Below are positions 43,630 through 53,062 of a stretch of DNA of 64,000 nucleotides, one piece after another; the stretch's first letter is position 1; each line of letters opens with the position of its first letter. Both the position numbers and the translations under genes were made by a program. Origin of the DNA: Paraspadella gotoi (lineage: Eukaryota; Chaetognatha); contig CM119268.1 of the NCBI GenBank assembly GCA_051294375.1, forward strand, positions 19,474,625 to 19,538,624, in the 5' to 3' direction. Under the pieces are notes generated by a model that saw nothing but the letters and a program-made list of their open reading frames with translations, searched no databases and was not told where the DNA came from.

Positions 43630-43880
43630 TTTATTAAAATTTAGATATAGTTTCTCTTCAAAAAGGTTTTTTTAAATAACATGTATCTCTCTCTCTACAA
43701 TTTTAAATTACTATGAACGCACACTTTAAAAAAATGTAAGCCCCAGTCAAAACTATAGAAAAAAAAACGTGACGATGACGACGCCAACGACAACGACGAC
43801 GACGACGTCACAAGGAAGCTGAACCGAACCAAAATCTAGCCAAGACAGGCTTAAGCCCTTCTGGCGAGATAAAAAAAGTA
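43630..43880 (-). mobile_element. Foldback family D, microsatellite end
   Basis: ATGAACGCACACTTTAA, AAGCCCCAGTCAAAACTAT, ACGTGACGATGACGACG with a (GAC)n, then CACAAGGAAGCTGAACCGAA and CTGGCGAGATAAA. The (GAC)n sits at the same point as in the copies at 26.9, 42.96 and 60.29 kb. Confidence 0.6.
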
Positions 43881-44110
43881 TGAGAGTGAGACAGCAGAAA
43901 GATAGGCTTAGAGAGTGAGAGTTTGAAAGAGAGAGAGGGTTAGAGAAAGAGAGAGTGAGAGAGGAAGATGGAAAGAAAGAGAGAGGAGGGAATAAGAGAC
44001 CGCAATAACTTCCCAACGGAAATATTGTTTCTTTTTTTTTAATTATTTTTTTTATTTCTTTAGTAGAAGCTAATCGATAAACATAATTCTCTGTCTCTCC
44101 CCCACATCCT
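43880..44110. other. GAGAGTGAGA-rich, no gene
   Basis: Impure GAGAGTGAGAG and GGAAAGAAAG; minus-strand Ser/Leu frame only. Confidence 0.7.
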
Positions 44111-44112
44111 AT

Positions 44113-44335
44113 TTTCTCTCTCTCTCTCTCTCTCTTACTTTCTCTTTCTCTTACTTTCTCTTTCTCTTACTTTCTCTTTCTCTTACTTTCTTAATATTGT
44201 TTAATTGGTTCGAAGCCACGCTCCTCTCCTTCCTCTATCTTCCTCTATCCTCTCTCTTTCTCTTACTTTCTCTTACTTTCTCTTTCTCTTACTTTCTCTT
44301 TCTCTTACTTTCTCTTTCTTTCTTATTAATTGGTT
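44113..44335 (+). repeat. 16-bp TTACTTTCTCTTTCTC minisatellite and 126-bp duplication
   Basis: The 16-bp unit repeats at 44128-44200 and 44260-44325. TTAATTGGTTCGAAGCCACG (44200) is duplicated as TTAATTGGTTCGAAACCACG (44326), giving a 126-bp higher-order unit. Confidence 0.88.
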
Positions 44336-44394
44336 CGAAACCACGCTCGCTCTCTCTCCTTCCTCTATCTTTGTTTATTTTTGGAACACGATCC

Positions 44395-44398
<4 letters not shown>

Positions 44399-44451
<53 letters not shown>
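44399..44451 (+). repeat. (CT)n microsatellite
   Basis: Pure CT run. Confidence 0.97.
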
Positions 44452-44453
<2 letters not shown>

Positions 44454-44870
44454 TGATGTCCAAACAGTAGTCTTTCCAACAGCGCACTCAGCCTAAGCGC
44501 TGTCTTAACAGCTCTTCAAGCAGCAGTTCCAAATGACAGAGATTACCAGTCAACGACATCTTGTCTTTATAGAAAGACTACACAGTTGAAGTCAACATTC
44601 AGATTAAAGAAAATATTCAATGATTACTGGTGATAAAAAAAACTTCATCAACGACGAAAATAAGGAAAGGAATGACGAATTTTCGCCTCGTTGCAACGGC
44701 AGGAATGTAATATAAAAAGTAATTTATGTAATGTAAAAAAAAAGTCAACATGTATATTTCATGCGAGAACTTTTCGAACGTTTCAAAACGTACGTAAAGA
44801 ACCGAATGGCCGACTNNNNNNNNNNGACAACGACAACGACAACGACCCGGTCTCTTACATCCGGCCTTGA
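44452..44870. other. Mixed DNA with 10-N gap, no gene
   Basis: N at 44816-44825, followed by a (GACAAC)n fragment; no recognisable frame. Confidence 0.5.
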
Positions 44871-44894
44871 AGCTTATCTTTTCTGCCAAATATA

Positions 44895-45220
44895 TCTCCG
44901 ACTCTTCTTCTTCTTGCCTCCTTCTCTTCCTCCTCCTCCTGCTGCTCTTCCTTTATTCCTTTATTTTCCTTTATTTTCTCCCTTTATTTTTCTCTCCTTT
45001 TTCTTGCCCTCCCTTTTCTTCCTCCCTTTTTCATTATCTTTCTCTATCTTTATTCTATCCCTCCCTTTTTCCCTCTTTTTCTTTCCCATTTTTCTTTCCC
45101 TCTTTCCTTTCTTTCTTTCTTTCACCCTGTCTTTCTCTTGTTATTTTATTTCCCTCCTCCCTTTCTCCCTCTGTTTTTCTATTCCTTTTCTGCCCTCCTC
45201 CCTTTTTCTATCTTCACCCC
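44895..45220 (+). repeat. Pyrimidine-rich CTTTATTTTCC tract
   Basis: TTTTCCCTC and CTTTATTTT units; Phe/Leu/Ser/Pro frames are repeat products. Confidence 0.8.
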
Positions 45221-45352
45221 AAAATTTCGAAGGTGATCATAATCACCGTTTGGGGACATATTTTTAATCAGCAAAGTTGAGCGGGAAAAAAATCCGGCAT
45301 TTTACACTTTAGTGTTTTTTCACTGTTTATGGTTTGAGGTTTTACGAGAAAG

Positions 45353-46530
45353 TTTTTAGTCGGATCTGCTTATCAGCAGATTCCGACTTTATAATTAACT
45401 TTGTCGCTCCATCGGTCCCACCCCACAAGCTTGTCGGTAAATCATTTTTATCATATCAGAATTTCGAATTATGATAAAGTAAACAAATAAAATGATATCC
45501 GTCCGTCAGTCCGAGCGTCCGTCCGTCCGTCCGTCCCCAACTCCAATTACTCGTGATTTGATGGTTGGATGAGAATGACATTTTGTGTGTGATTAGGAAA
45601 GTGTGATTGAGCTGGATGTGTTGCCGGGTCATTGGCATGTCATAGGCTGAGATGCAGTTGGATTGGAAGCTTGTCATGTGATGCGTCCAGGAAGGTTCCC
45701 TGCGGGATTAAATATATGTAAAAAGATTCATGTAAATGGAGCTTATATTTTTTTTATTTAAACCCTTTCACTCGCACGATTCTATTCAAAACTTTATATG
45801 NNNNNNNNNNNNNNNNNNNNNNNNNNNNNNNNNNNNNNNNNNNNNNNNNNNNNNNNNNNNNNNNNNNNNNNNNNNNNNNNNNNNNNNNNNNNNNNNNNNN
45901 NNNNNNNNNNNNNNNNNNNNNNNNNNNNNNNNNNNNNNNNNNNNNNNNNNNNNNNNNNNNNNNNNNNNNNNNNNNNNNNNNNNNNNNNNNNNNNNNNNNN
46001 NNNNNNNNNNNNNNNNNNNNNNNNNNNNNNNNNNNNNNNNNNNNNNNNNNNNNNNNNNNNNNNNNNNNNNNNNNNNNNNNNNNNNNNNNNNNNNNNNNNN
46101 NNNNNNNNNNNNNNNNNNNNNNNNNNNNNNNNNNNNNNNNNNNNNNNNNNNNNNNNNNNNNNNNNNNNNNNNNNNNNNNNNNNNNNNNNNNNNNNNNNNN
46201 NNNNNNNNNNNNNNNNNNNNNNNNNNNNNNNNNNNNNNNNNNNNNNNNNNNNNNNNNNNNNNNNNNNNNNNNNNNNNNNNNNNNNNNNNNNNNNNNNNNN
46301 NNNNNNNNNNNNNNNNNNNNNNNNNNNNNNNNNNNNNNNNNNNNNNNNNNNNNNNNNNNNNNNNNNNNNNNNNNNNNNNNNNNNNNNNNNNNNNNNNNNN
46401 NNNNNNNNNNNNNNNNNNNNNNNNNNNNNNNNNNNNNNNNNNNNNNNNNNNNNNNNNNNNNNNNNNNNNNNNNNNNNNNNNNNNAAATGAGCTTGCATGG
46501 AAAAAACCAAAGTCAAGTTGACTTAAATTT
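45353..46530 (-). mobile_element. Element copy H5 (Helentron/pearl-like) spanning a 684-N gap
   Basis: Minus orientation: right-end hairpin TCGGATCTGC/GCAGATTCCGA at 45360-45386, ATAATTAACTTTGTCG, the CGAATTATGATAAA block, a (GTCC)n microsatellite at 45497-45540, then core pieces ACATTTTGTGTGTGATTAGG. Near 45745-45800 a core appears in the opposite sense (CACTCGCACGATTC), and right of the gap AAATGAGCTTGCATGG is again in minus sense. The gap (45801-46484) therefore lies in head-to-head core units. Confidence 0.5.
45801..46484. other. Assembly gap (684 N)
   Basis: Largest N run of the window, flanked by oppositely oriented pieces of the same repeat. Confidence 0.99.
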
Positions 46531-46603
46531 TTATCATTTATGCTCACTCATAAATATTTTCTTTAATTAAATAATTAATTGATTAATTATTTAATTCAAG
46601 TGA

Positions 46604-46855
46604 AAAAATGAAGCAATTTGAAAAAATGATGCAAGTTGAAAAAATTATGCAAGTTGAAAGAATGATGCAAGTTGAAAAAATGATGAAAGTTGAAAATTTG
46701 ATGAAAGTAGAAAAAATGATGCAAGTTAAAAAAATGATGCACTTTATAAAAATGATGAAAGTTGAAAAAATAATGCAAGTTTAAAAAATTATGTAAGTTT
46801 TAAAAATGATGAAAGTGAAAAAAAATTATGCAGGTTTAAAAAATATTACTTAAAA
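46604..46855 (-). repeat. 18-bp ATGATGCAAGTTGAAAAA minisatellite
   Basis: About 13 imperfect units. Because 18 is a multiple of three, the minus strand stays open for about 60 codons as a His/Phe/Asn/Leu repeat (HHFFNL-like). Without start context or conservation it is not called a gene. Confidence 0.92.
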
Positions 46856-46884
46856 TTGTTTAACTTAAAAAAAATATATATGAA

Positions 46885-47632
46885 ATGTACAACACAATAT
46901 AAAAATTATCCATTCATTTAATAAATAAGCTATCTTGCCCCTGACTTTGGACAGGCTTTGGTGGTTTAAGGCCTCCATCACTCTTACAAGATAATGACAT
47001 AGCAGGTCCCTGAAGTTTTCAATCAAGACTCTCTCACAAGTCTTGTTTATTCACTCCCAGAGTACCTGGCTTCCCTATCAATGAAGTGGAAAATATTTCA
47101 AAGAAGTTTCAATTGTATGAAAAAGACCACTCCCTTAAGTATTAGGATCGGGAAATACTTATTCTACTCCGCACTAGCATCAAAATACAAGGAAGCGAAT
47201 TTTATGAAATTGGTACAAACCATATAAAAATTATCCATTCATTTAATAAATAAGCTATCTTGCCCCTGACTTTGGACAGGCTTTGGTGGTTTTAAGGCCT
47301 CCATCACTCTTTACAAATAATGACATAGCAGGTCCCTGGAAGTTTCAATCAAGACTTCTCACAGTCTTGTTTATTCACTCCCAGAGTACCTGGCTTCCCT
47401 ATCAATGAAGTGGGAAAATATTTCAAAGAAAGTTTCAATTGTATGAAAAGACCACTCCCTTAAAGTATTAGATCGGGAATACTTATTCTACCTCCGCACT
47501 AGCATCAAAATACAAGGAGCTGGAATTTTATGAAATTGGTACAACCCATATAAAAATTATCCCATTTCTAATAAATAAGCTATCTTGCCCCTGACTTTGG
47601 ACAGGCTTTGTGGTTTAAGGCCTCCATCACTG
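46885..47632 (+). repeat. 326-bp family, tandem array of 2.3 copies
   Basis: ATAAAAATTATCCATTCATT recurs at about 46899 and 47225, and in shorter form at 47551, giving a 326-bp period. Units differ chiefly by single-base gains and losses, and the third is cut off after CCTCCATCACTG, where SINE family A begins. The dispersed single copies at 25.0 and 37.7 kb show it also exists outside tandem arrays. Confidence 0.9.
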
Positions 47633-47633
47633 T

Positions 47634-47888
47634 TTGTACAAGTAGCATCCGTCTCAGAATTTCTGAGACGGCAAGCTCTGTAACTCGAAGTACAAATGAG
47701 ATTTTAAAGAGAGCTTTTTGTCTTGATATCGAGTACACATATGGCTACTTCCCCTTCGGTAAGCCATTGCTCTCCGACAATTTTGGGACATCAGAACTTA
47801 TTATAAAAAGATGCTTCAGCCAGATTTGAACCCGAAACCTTTTTCGTAACATTGAAATCCGGCGCGCTAAGCACTCGGCCAAATGATT
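47634..47888 (-). mobile_element. Type-II-tRNA-derived SINE family A, minus copy
   Basis: Minus strand head: TTGGCCGAGTGCTTAGCGCG (A box), a long variable region, and GGTTTCGGGTTCAAATCTGG (B box), like tRNA-Leu/Ser with a long extra arm. The body contains AGCAATGGCTTACCGAAGGG and ATATCGAGTACA? in modified form, and the tail ends in a 23-nt near-perfect hairpin (47649-47671, CCGTCTCAGAA facing TTCTGAGACGG) followed by ATGCTACTTGTAC. The facing copy at 48885-49143 shares head, body and hairpin. No coding sequence. Confidence 0.82.
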
Positions 47889-48281
47889 TTCAAAAAAATT
47901 TTGTACAAAAATAAATTATATAAAGCTGTAGTTTGCTTTTAATTTTTTTGGGGAAACAAAAAAACTCAACGTTCGAAGGCAGAGATTTCGACATCCGAGT
48001 CCCAAGTTTCCCGATTCGGGACAGAATGTCGCAACGACGACAGATAATACGAAGAAAGCGAATATCTGGGCTTATTTTTAATGTTTGAAATTGAGGAAAA
48101 GTCAGTTGCCTCTTTAAGCCGCACGTTGAACATTTTACCTTGCCTTTTAAGGTGTTTTATTAAGTGTTTTTAACTAGTTGCTTATTGTATCAATATTAAT
48201 AAATAGGCTAATGATTGAGAGAATGAAAAGAATGAAATCGTTTCAAAAAAAGAATAATCTAAGTTTTCGATTTGCATAAAA
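47889..48281. other. Mixed DNA, nothing recognised
   Basis: A CpG-bearing stretch (47965-48065) with TTTCCCGATTCGGGA, a small palindrome; no gene. Confidence 0.45.
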
Positions 48282-48838
48282 ACAAGTTTGAGCAACAATG
48301 TCGATCTGCCTACAATAATTAAGCAGTAATAAGCTAATACGATGATAATTCTTTTGGTAATGTTATCTGACTTTCAATTTGTGATCCTAACAGATCATAA
48401 CACGTTTGTAACATAAACAAGTTTGAGCAAACAATGTCGGATCTGCCAACGATCATTATCGGTAATTAATAATAAATTCAAATTAATTAATTAGGCAATT
48501 AATTATTTTGATCCAAAATGTTGTTTTGATTGATTAATTGACTGATGAATTAATTAGTGATTAATTAATGATTTATTGATTAATTAACTGATTAATTATT
48601 TGATTAATTAATACATCTTGCATTTACATTTAATATAAAAAATCATAATCAATTGTGAAACACTTTTTTGTTTTTTTCCATTTAAACTCATTTCCACTCA
48701 AACGATTCCATCAAAACTTGATTTCCAGTTTAATCACACACTTTTCTACTCAATTTCAAGTCAATCTCCCCATCCACTCATGCATAATTTGTTCAAATAG
48801 TGAAATATATTTTTTCTCCCCGATCCGACTAAAAAGAA
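48282..48838 (+). mobile_element. Element copy H6 (Helentron/pearl-like) with two left ends
   Basis: The left-end block (ACAAGTTTGAGC..ACAATGTCGATCTGCC) appears at 48282-48345 and again, cleaner, at 48416-48470, followed by AATTAATTAA repeats, CATCTTGCATTTACATTTAA, one core unit (AAACTCATTTCCACTC; CATCAAAACTTGATTTCC) and a truncated right end, CGATCCGACTAAAAAG. The hairpin 5' half is missing. Confidence 0.6.
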
Positions 48839-48884
48839 TAGAAAAACCAAAATTTATATTGAGGTTTTTGAATTTTTTTTTTAA

Positions 48885-49143
48885 ATAACGAGATGCCGAG
48901 TGGTTAAAAACTAAGACTTCGACGCAGAATGAATGTAGGATTAGAATTCCACTCAATGTAAACTTTATCAATAAACTGCTATGTCCCAAAAAGTAGTCCA
49001 TTAGAGCAATTGGCTTACCGAAGGGGAGATAGCCATATCGAGTACTCAATAAACAAGACAAAAACCTCTCTTTCAAATTATCATTTGTACTCGAGTTACA
49101 GAGCTTGCCGTCTCAGAAATTCTAGACGGATGCTACTGTACCA
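48885..49143 (+). mobile_element. Type-II-tRNA-derived SINE family A, plus copy
   Basis: Head ACGAGATGCCGAGTGGTTAA (A box) then TAGGATTAGAATTCCAC (degraded B box), body AGCAATTGGCTTACCGAAGG, TATCGAGTACTCAATAAACA and GTACTCGAGTTACAGAGCTT, tail hairpin CCGTCTCAGAAATTCTAGACGG. It faces the minus copy about 1 kb away, giving an inverted pair. Confidence 0.8.
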
Positions 49144-49249
49144 TAGTAACAGTTCAGTTTAATCCCTCGCAAGCGATTTACGCAGCCATTGGTATGATCC
49201 GTTATGATCAGTGAGGATCCAAAATTGAAAGAATTATCGTGATTTATCA

Positions 49250-49865
49250 TCTGAATAGCCAATTACCGCTTAATTATCGTTGGCAGATCCGACATTGTTT
49301 GCTCAAAATTGTTTTTAGTTGGATCTGCTTATCAGCAGATTCCGACTCTATAATTCACTTTGTCCGTCCGTCGGTCCGCCCCAACAATTTTGTCGGTCAT
49401 TTTCTTAAATCATGTCAGAACATCGAATTATGATAAATTAAGCAAAAAAAAAACTATGTCCGTCCGTCCATCCATCTGTCTGTCTGTCTGTCTGTCTTTC
49501 TGTCTTTCTGTCTGTCTGTCTGTCTTTCTGTCTGTAGGTCCGTTCGTTCCCCCTTAGCAATAAACTCCAATTACTCGTGAATTAAATTTTGTGTGTGAGT
49601 AGGAAAGTGTGTGATTGATCTGGATATGAAGTTTGAATGGAATCGTGCGAGTGGAAATAAATTTAAATGGAAAAAAACATCAGTCACATTTAGTTGAATC
49701 TTTTTATTTATTTTAACCCATAATTACTATGATTAATCCTAATTGGATGGATAGAATGGGATGAAATTTTGTGTGTGGGAATGAGAGTGTGTGATTGAGC
49801 AGAATATAAAGTTTCGATGAAATAAAGAGTGGAAATGAGTTTGCATGAAAAAAACAAAAGTCACA
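49250..49865 (-). mobile_element. Element copy H7 with left/right-end junction and two core units
   Basis: Minus orientation. A left end (GGCAGATCCGACATTGTTTG, about 49286-49306) abuts, after a few bases, a right end (TTTTTAGTTGGATCTGCTTA, about 49312) with its hairpin. Further in lie the CATCGAATTATGATAAATTA block, a GTCC/GTCT microsatellite (49460-49545) and core units whose TTTTGTGTGTG motifs start at 49588 and 49768, a 180-bp period. The end-to-end junction is what tandem or circular-intermediate insertion would give. Confidence 0.6.
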
Positions 49866-50084
49866 TCGCAGGAAACGGATTGATCGTGGAGTTTGGAAAG
49901 AGGAGAGGGAACGAGATCACTCTTCAACTTACCTTCAAGAACTCAACATCAAATTCTACTTTATTGTATTTGTTTACTGTCTGTTTATTCTGCATAATCT
50001 CCATCAATTATTGTTATCTCCTCGTGTGATTAATGTTAACAAAACTTCTCTAATTTCTCCTCAATTAACCACGCCTACTTCCTT
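49866..50084. other. No gene recognised
   Basis: AT-rich sequence. Confidence 0.45.
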
Positions 50085-50087
50085 CAA

Positions 50088-50127
50088 TGTGGTGGCAGTG
50101 GTGGGATTCGAACCCACACCTCCAGAT
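50088..50127 (-). pseudogene. tRNA-Leu-like 3' half
   Basis: The minus strand reads GAGGTGTGGGTTCGAATCCC then ACCACTGCCA and CCA. This is an intact T-arm with a perfect B box (GGTTCGAATCC) and an acceptor 3' strand resembling tRNA-Leu, with CCA encoded. Upstream (plus 50128-50200) no anticodon arm, D-arm or A box can be found, so it is a fragment. The CCA suggests derivation from a processed tRNA, for instance via a SINE or primer-related event. Confidence 0.6.
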
Positions 50128-50246
50128 GTATTTATTAATTAGCAAAACCTGGGAAATAGCTTATTTTGATTAAATATTTAGAGATAGAGCATCATAAGAA
50201 TATTTTGTTTTACGTATTTTTCTTACTTGTCTAATCACTTTTGAAG

Positions 50247-50447
50247 AGACAGTAATTATTGTTTTGAGTTATAAGCAGTGCCTGAGCTTCGGATCAAGCT
50301 GTAACACCGTGTTACAGACGGGTTAAGCGCCCCATCCCTCTTAACTGCAAGGCAACCACCGGGCTAGAACCCCGGACCTTTGAGTTGGAAGGCGAGAAAT
50401 TTGCCTCCTACACCAATGGCTGCTGATGAATGGTTGGTGTGATGGAG
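50247..50447 (-). mobile_element. tRNA-derived SINE family B, copy 2
   Basis: Minus strand head CAGCAGCCATTGGTGTAGGA with B box GGGGTTCTAGCCC, body GGATGGGGCGCTTAACCCG and CTTGATCCGAAGCTCAGGC. Direct repeat of 50988-51165; both are preceded by GAAGAGACAG-AATTATTGTT. Confidence 0.75.
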
Positions 50448-50644
50448 ACGGAATCGTGAAGAGGAATCTCCAAAGACTCTGAAGTTTCCGACATGTGATA
50501 TTCATATTTATTTTTTCATGTTCATTCATTACTTGTTCCCTTTCAGTTTTGTGAGCATTGTGTTTATTATCATAGAAAGTAGGTGTACGAGTGTGAGTCC
50601 TAATCTGGTTGGCGTCCCTGTTCTCTTGTGTATTCATATTCACA

Positions 50645-50800
50645 GATCCTATAATGTGGGAAATCTTGTGGTCGACCGTGCTGCCATGTGGTTAACTGAC
50701 ATTGGAGTCTACACGTTAGAGGGTCTCGTGCTTCTCAAGCCCGGCCGGCGCCCGCCGGAATCGCTCACAACAATCACCCTCTAACAAGTGGATTTTAGTC
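50645..50800 (+). mobile_element. Possible tRNA-like SINE head, unclassified
   Basis: GCTGCCATGTGGTTAACTGA (A-box-like) and GTGCTTCTCAAGCCCGG (B-box-like, weak) about 55 bp apart, followed by GTGGATTTTAGTCCACC, a hairpin that recurs at 51156-51172. Confidence 0.35.
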
Positions 50801-50856
50801 CACCATTTATCCCCCCTTCTCTAGGGAGAAGTCTGTTGCGTATCTTCAGTGAATTG

Positions 50857-50955
50857 TTGGTGGAAAGTTCATCACCAATTTGAGGCATGTTGCCTGATGT
50901 GTTATTGGTGGAAAGTGCATCGCCAGGTTGAGGCAAGTCGCCTGAAAGTGTTGTT
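50857..50955 (-). repeat. 48-bp tandem repeat, two copies
   Basis: TTGGTGGAAAGT starts at 50857 and 50905. On the minus strand the units stay in frame and give a 16-residue repeat of the type SGDLPQPGDALSTNN with mostly conservative differences (D/N, L/M, T/S), inside a 68-codon open frame (50987-50781). A coding minisatellite fossil is possible, but it sits between SINE copies. Confidence 0.7.
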
Positions 50956-50987
50956 GTTTTTTTGTGTTCGGAAGTCGAGCTCACCAA

Positions 50988-51170
50988 TGAAGAGACAGCA
51001 ATTATTGTTATGAGTGTTACAGGCGGGTTTAGCGCCCCGTCCCTCTTAACTGCAAGGCAACCGCCGGGCTAGAACCCTGGTACTTTGGGTTGGAAGGCGA
51101 ATGACTTGCTTCCTGAACCAATGGGCGCTGTTGAACGGTTGGTGGATTTTAGTCCACCATACTTTTATAT
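50988..51170 (-). mobile_element. tRNA-derived SINE family B, copy 3
   Basis: As copy 2: B box region AGGGTTCTAGCCCGG on the minus strand, body GGACGGGGCGCTAAACCCGC. 5' of the head the hairpin GGTGGATTTTAGTCCACC follows. Confidence 0.75.
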
Positions 51171-51914
51171 TTTTTCTCTTCCGCTCCTCTCCTACCTACT
51201 CCGCTCCATCACCCCTCACCACCCCTTCCCCCTCTTTGCCTCATTCCACTCATAGTCACCCTTGCGTGACATCGTTCTGGGAATCATCACGTGTCGAGGA
51301 TGTGATTCCACTTCGCCCCTCGGTCCACCTCCCTTTCTCCTCTCTCCTGGATGAGGGACTGCCTCTCTTTTCGTCTTTAAAACTCTTTCTTATCTATCGC
51401 TACCTATCTCTTCTATTTTCTCTTCATTTTCTTTTCTTTACTTTTCTTTTTTTTAGCTGCGCCACGAGTTGACTCGGGGTAAAACTTAGTGATGTTTTTT
51501 CTGTCAGACGGTTGATTCGTGCACGAGTCTGTCCGTCGGTATGTCTTATGTATCAAATGGTGAGCCATACTGGTTTATAATAGTCAAGCTCCTCTCACTA
51601 ATATGTTTTTACCCCGATCACATCGCTCCTCCCCCCCCATTCTCTCCCCTATCGGTTTCTCCCTCCCCCCCCCTGCCCGCCACCTTCCGATGGCGTCTCG
51701 GACTTAATTCACTGGTGATTTCACTGAATCACTTATCACTCTGTCCCGGTTATGTGATGCGAGCGCGTCCCTCCGATTCGGTCCTTTTTTCGGCCAACGA
51801 GAGAAAATAAGAAAGAATAAAGAAAAAAAGGAAGAAGAATATTTTTTTTCTTGCAAGGGAGGGGGGAATTCGTTGCTCGTCTTTTCACAGTTACGAAGTG
51901 GCAGAATTCGAGTG
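51171..51914. other. Pyrimidine-rich DNA, no gene recognised
   Basis: Ser/Pro/Leu-rich open frames at 51101-51472 and 51541-51810 reflect CTCC-rich composition. ATCACGTG near 51288 is an isolated E-box. Confidence 0.5.
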
Positions 51915-52039
51915 AGGGGTACGTATTAAAGCATAGTAAAAATTTTAAATTTAACTTTAATTAAAATTCCAAAGTGAGGAACAAACAACAATATACTAAT
52001 GAACATTTATGTTTAAAAAAAGTATAATAAATTTTTGTA

Positions 52040-52271
52040 GTGGTAGTATTTCATACCCCACTACTCGTCCGAGAATCAGCAGCACCTATGGCGCCGGACG
52101 TAGCACGAGCTCCTCACAACCCAAAGGACTCGTGTTCACGCCCTGCTGAATCACACAAGTAAAAGCGGGTCGGGCCGTCTAACCCACCTGTAGTGTCCGA
52201 CTACAGCCCGATCCGAAGTTCGGGACCTTGTGTGCAACGGACGGTAAACTGCTCGCGGCATCGTCTTCCAC
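52040..52271 (+). mobile_element. tRNA-derived SINE family B, copy 4, nested
   Basis: Head AGCAGCACCTATGGCGCCGG, B box CTCGTGTTCACGCCC, body CGGGTCGGGCCGTCTAACCC and CCCGATCCGAAGTTCGGG, end CATCGTCTTCCACA. It interrupts the outer arm of element F; ATTTTTG before and ATTTTGC after may be remnants of a target duplication. Confidence 0.78.
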
Positions 52272-52673
52272 ATTTTGCAATTTACGCAGTAGGCCATATT
52301 TATACTAGTACTAATCTAATAAATGTTTAAATTTCAAAATAGTTTTTTTGTAAAATTTTTTGACATTTTTGACAATTTTCGTCATCAAAAGTTGATATAA
52401 AGAAATATAACTCATTTTTAAAGATTTCTTTCATTAAGATGATAAAATATAAAAGAAAAAAAATTTTAAGCTGAAAATCTTTTTATGAAATTGGTACATT
52501 GGTATACATTGGTATACATTGGTAATTTATATTAAATATAGTTTTTTTAATTTTTAACCCACTTAATGAAAGAATTTTTATTTTCTTTTATCAGTTTTTG
52601 ACGAGGAATTCAAATCTGCAATCAAAATTAAGAACAGTCTTTTTTGAATATTTACGATTTTATAAGGATAGTA

Positions 52674-53062
52674 TGGCAACGGGGGGACATGTGTGATGCA
52701 CGGTGTGTGAGGCATCTCCCTGTAATCGGGCATAGCAAAGTTCACGCCACCTCAAAGCATGACACCTCCAATCGTAACCTAGTGGCTCATTGAGTAAAGC
52801 CATCAGCTCAAGACCACTAGGTAGCGGGTTTAATCCCAACCTAGTACCTACCTTAGGGGAAGTGTGAGGACGGCCGTAAGCCAGGGCTTTGGACCTGCGG
52901 TAACCACCCCATGTCACTGGCGTGTATATGCCGACACAATCACACTTTAACCAGCGTGACTGTAAGGGGATTGAACCCGGAACTCACGGTTGATGAATGA
53001 GTACTTAGCTGTCCAAGCCAACGGGACAAGCTAAACGGGAGGCGAATTTAGGATTCGCCACA
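52674..53062 (-). mobile_element. tRNA-derived SINE family D2, 389-bp nested copy with target-site duplication
   Basis: Minus strand: TGTGGCGAATCCTAAATTCG hairpin start, a tRNA-like head with TTAGCTTGTCCCGTTGGC and GAGTTCCGGGTTCAATCCCC (B box), body ACGCTGGTTAAAGTGTGA and CACGCCAGTGACATGGGG. A second tRNA-like unit lies in the opposite sense at 52775-52850, with GTGGCTCATTGAGTAAAGCC and GCGGGTTTAATCCC. The insert is bounded by ATAGTA (52668-52673 and 53063-53068), while the uninterrupted element F copy near 38556 has the same site once (rc AAGGATAGTACTATATATA). That is a textbook empty/filled site pair. The element may be a dimer of two tRNA-like units. Confidence 0.82.

Noticed and set aside
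45736-46547. Long open frames of 230-261 codons on both strands
   Set aside because: They consist almost wholly of the 684-N gap, so there is no sequence evidence.
46596-46778. His/Phe-rich 60-codon frame as a metal-binding peptide
   Set aside because: Arises from an 18-bp minisatellite; no start context, signal peptide or non-repeat flank.
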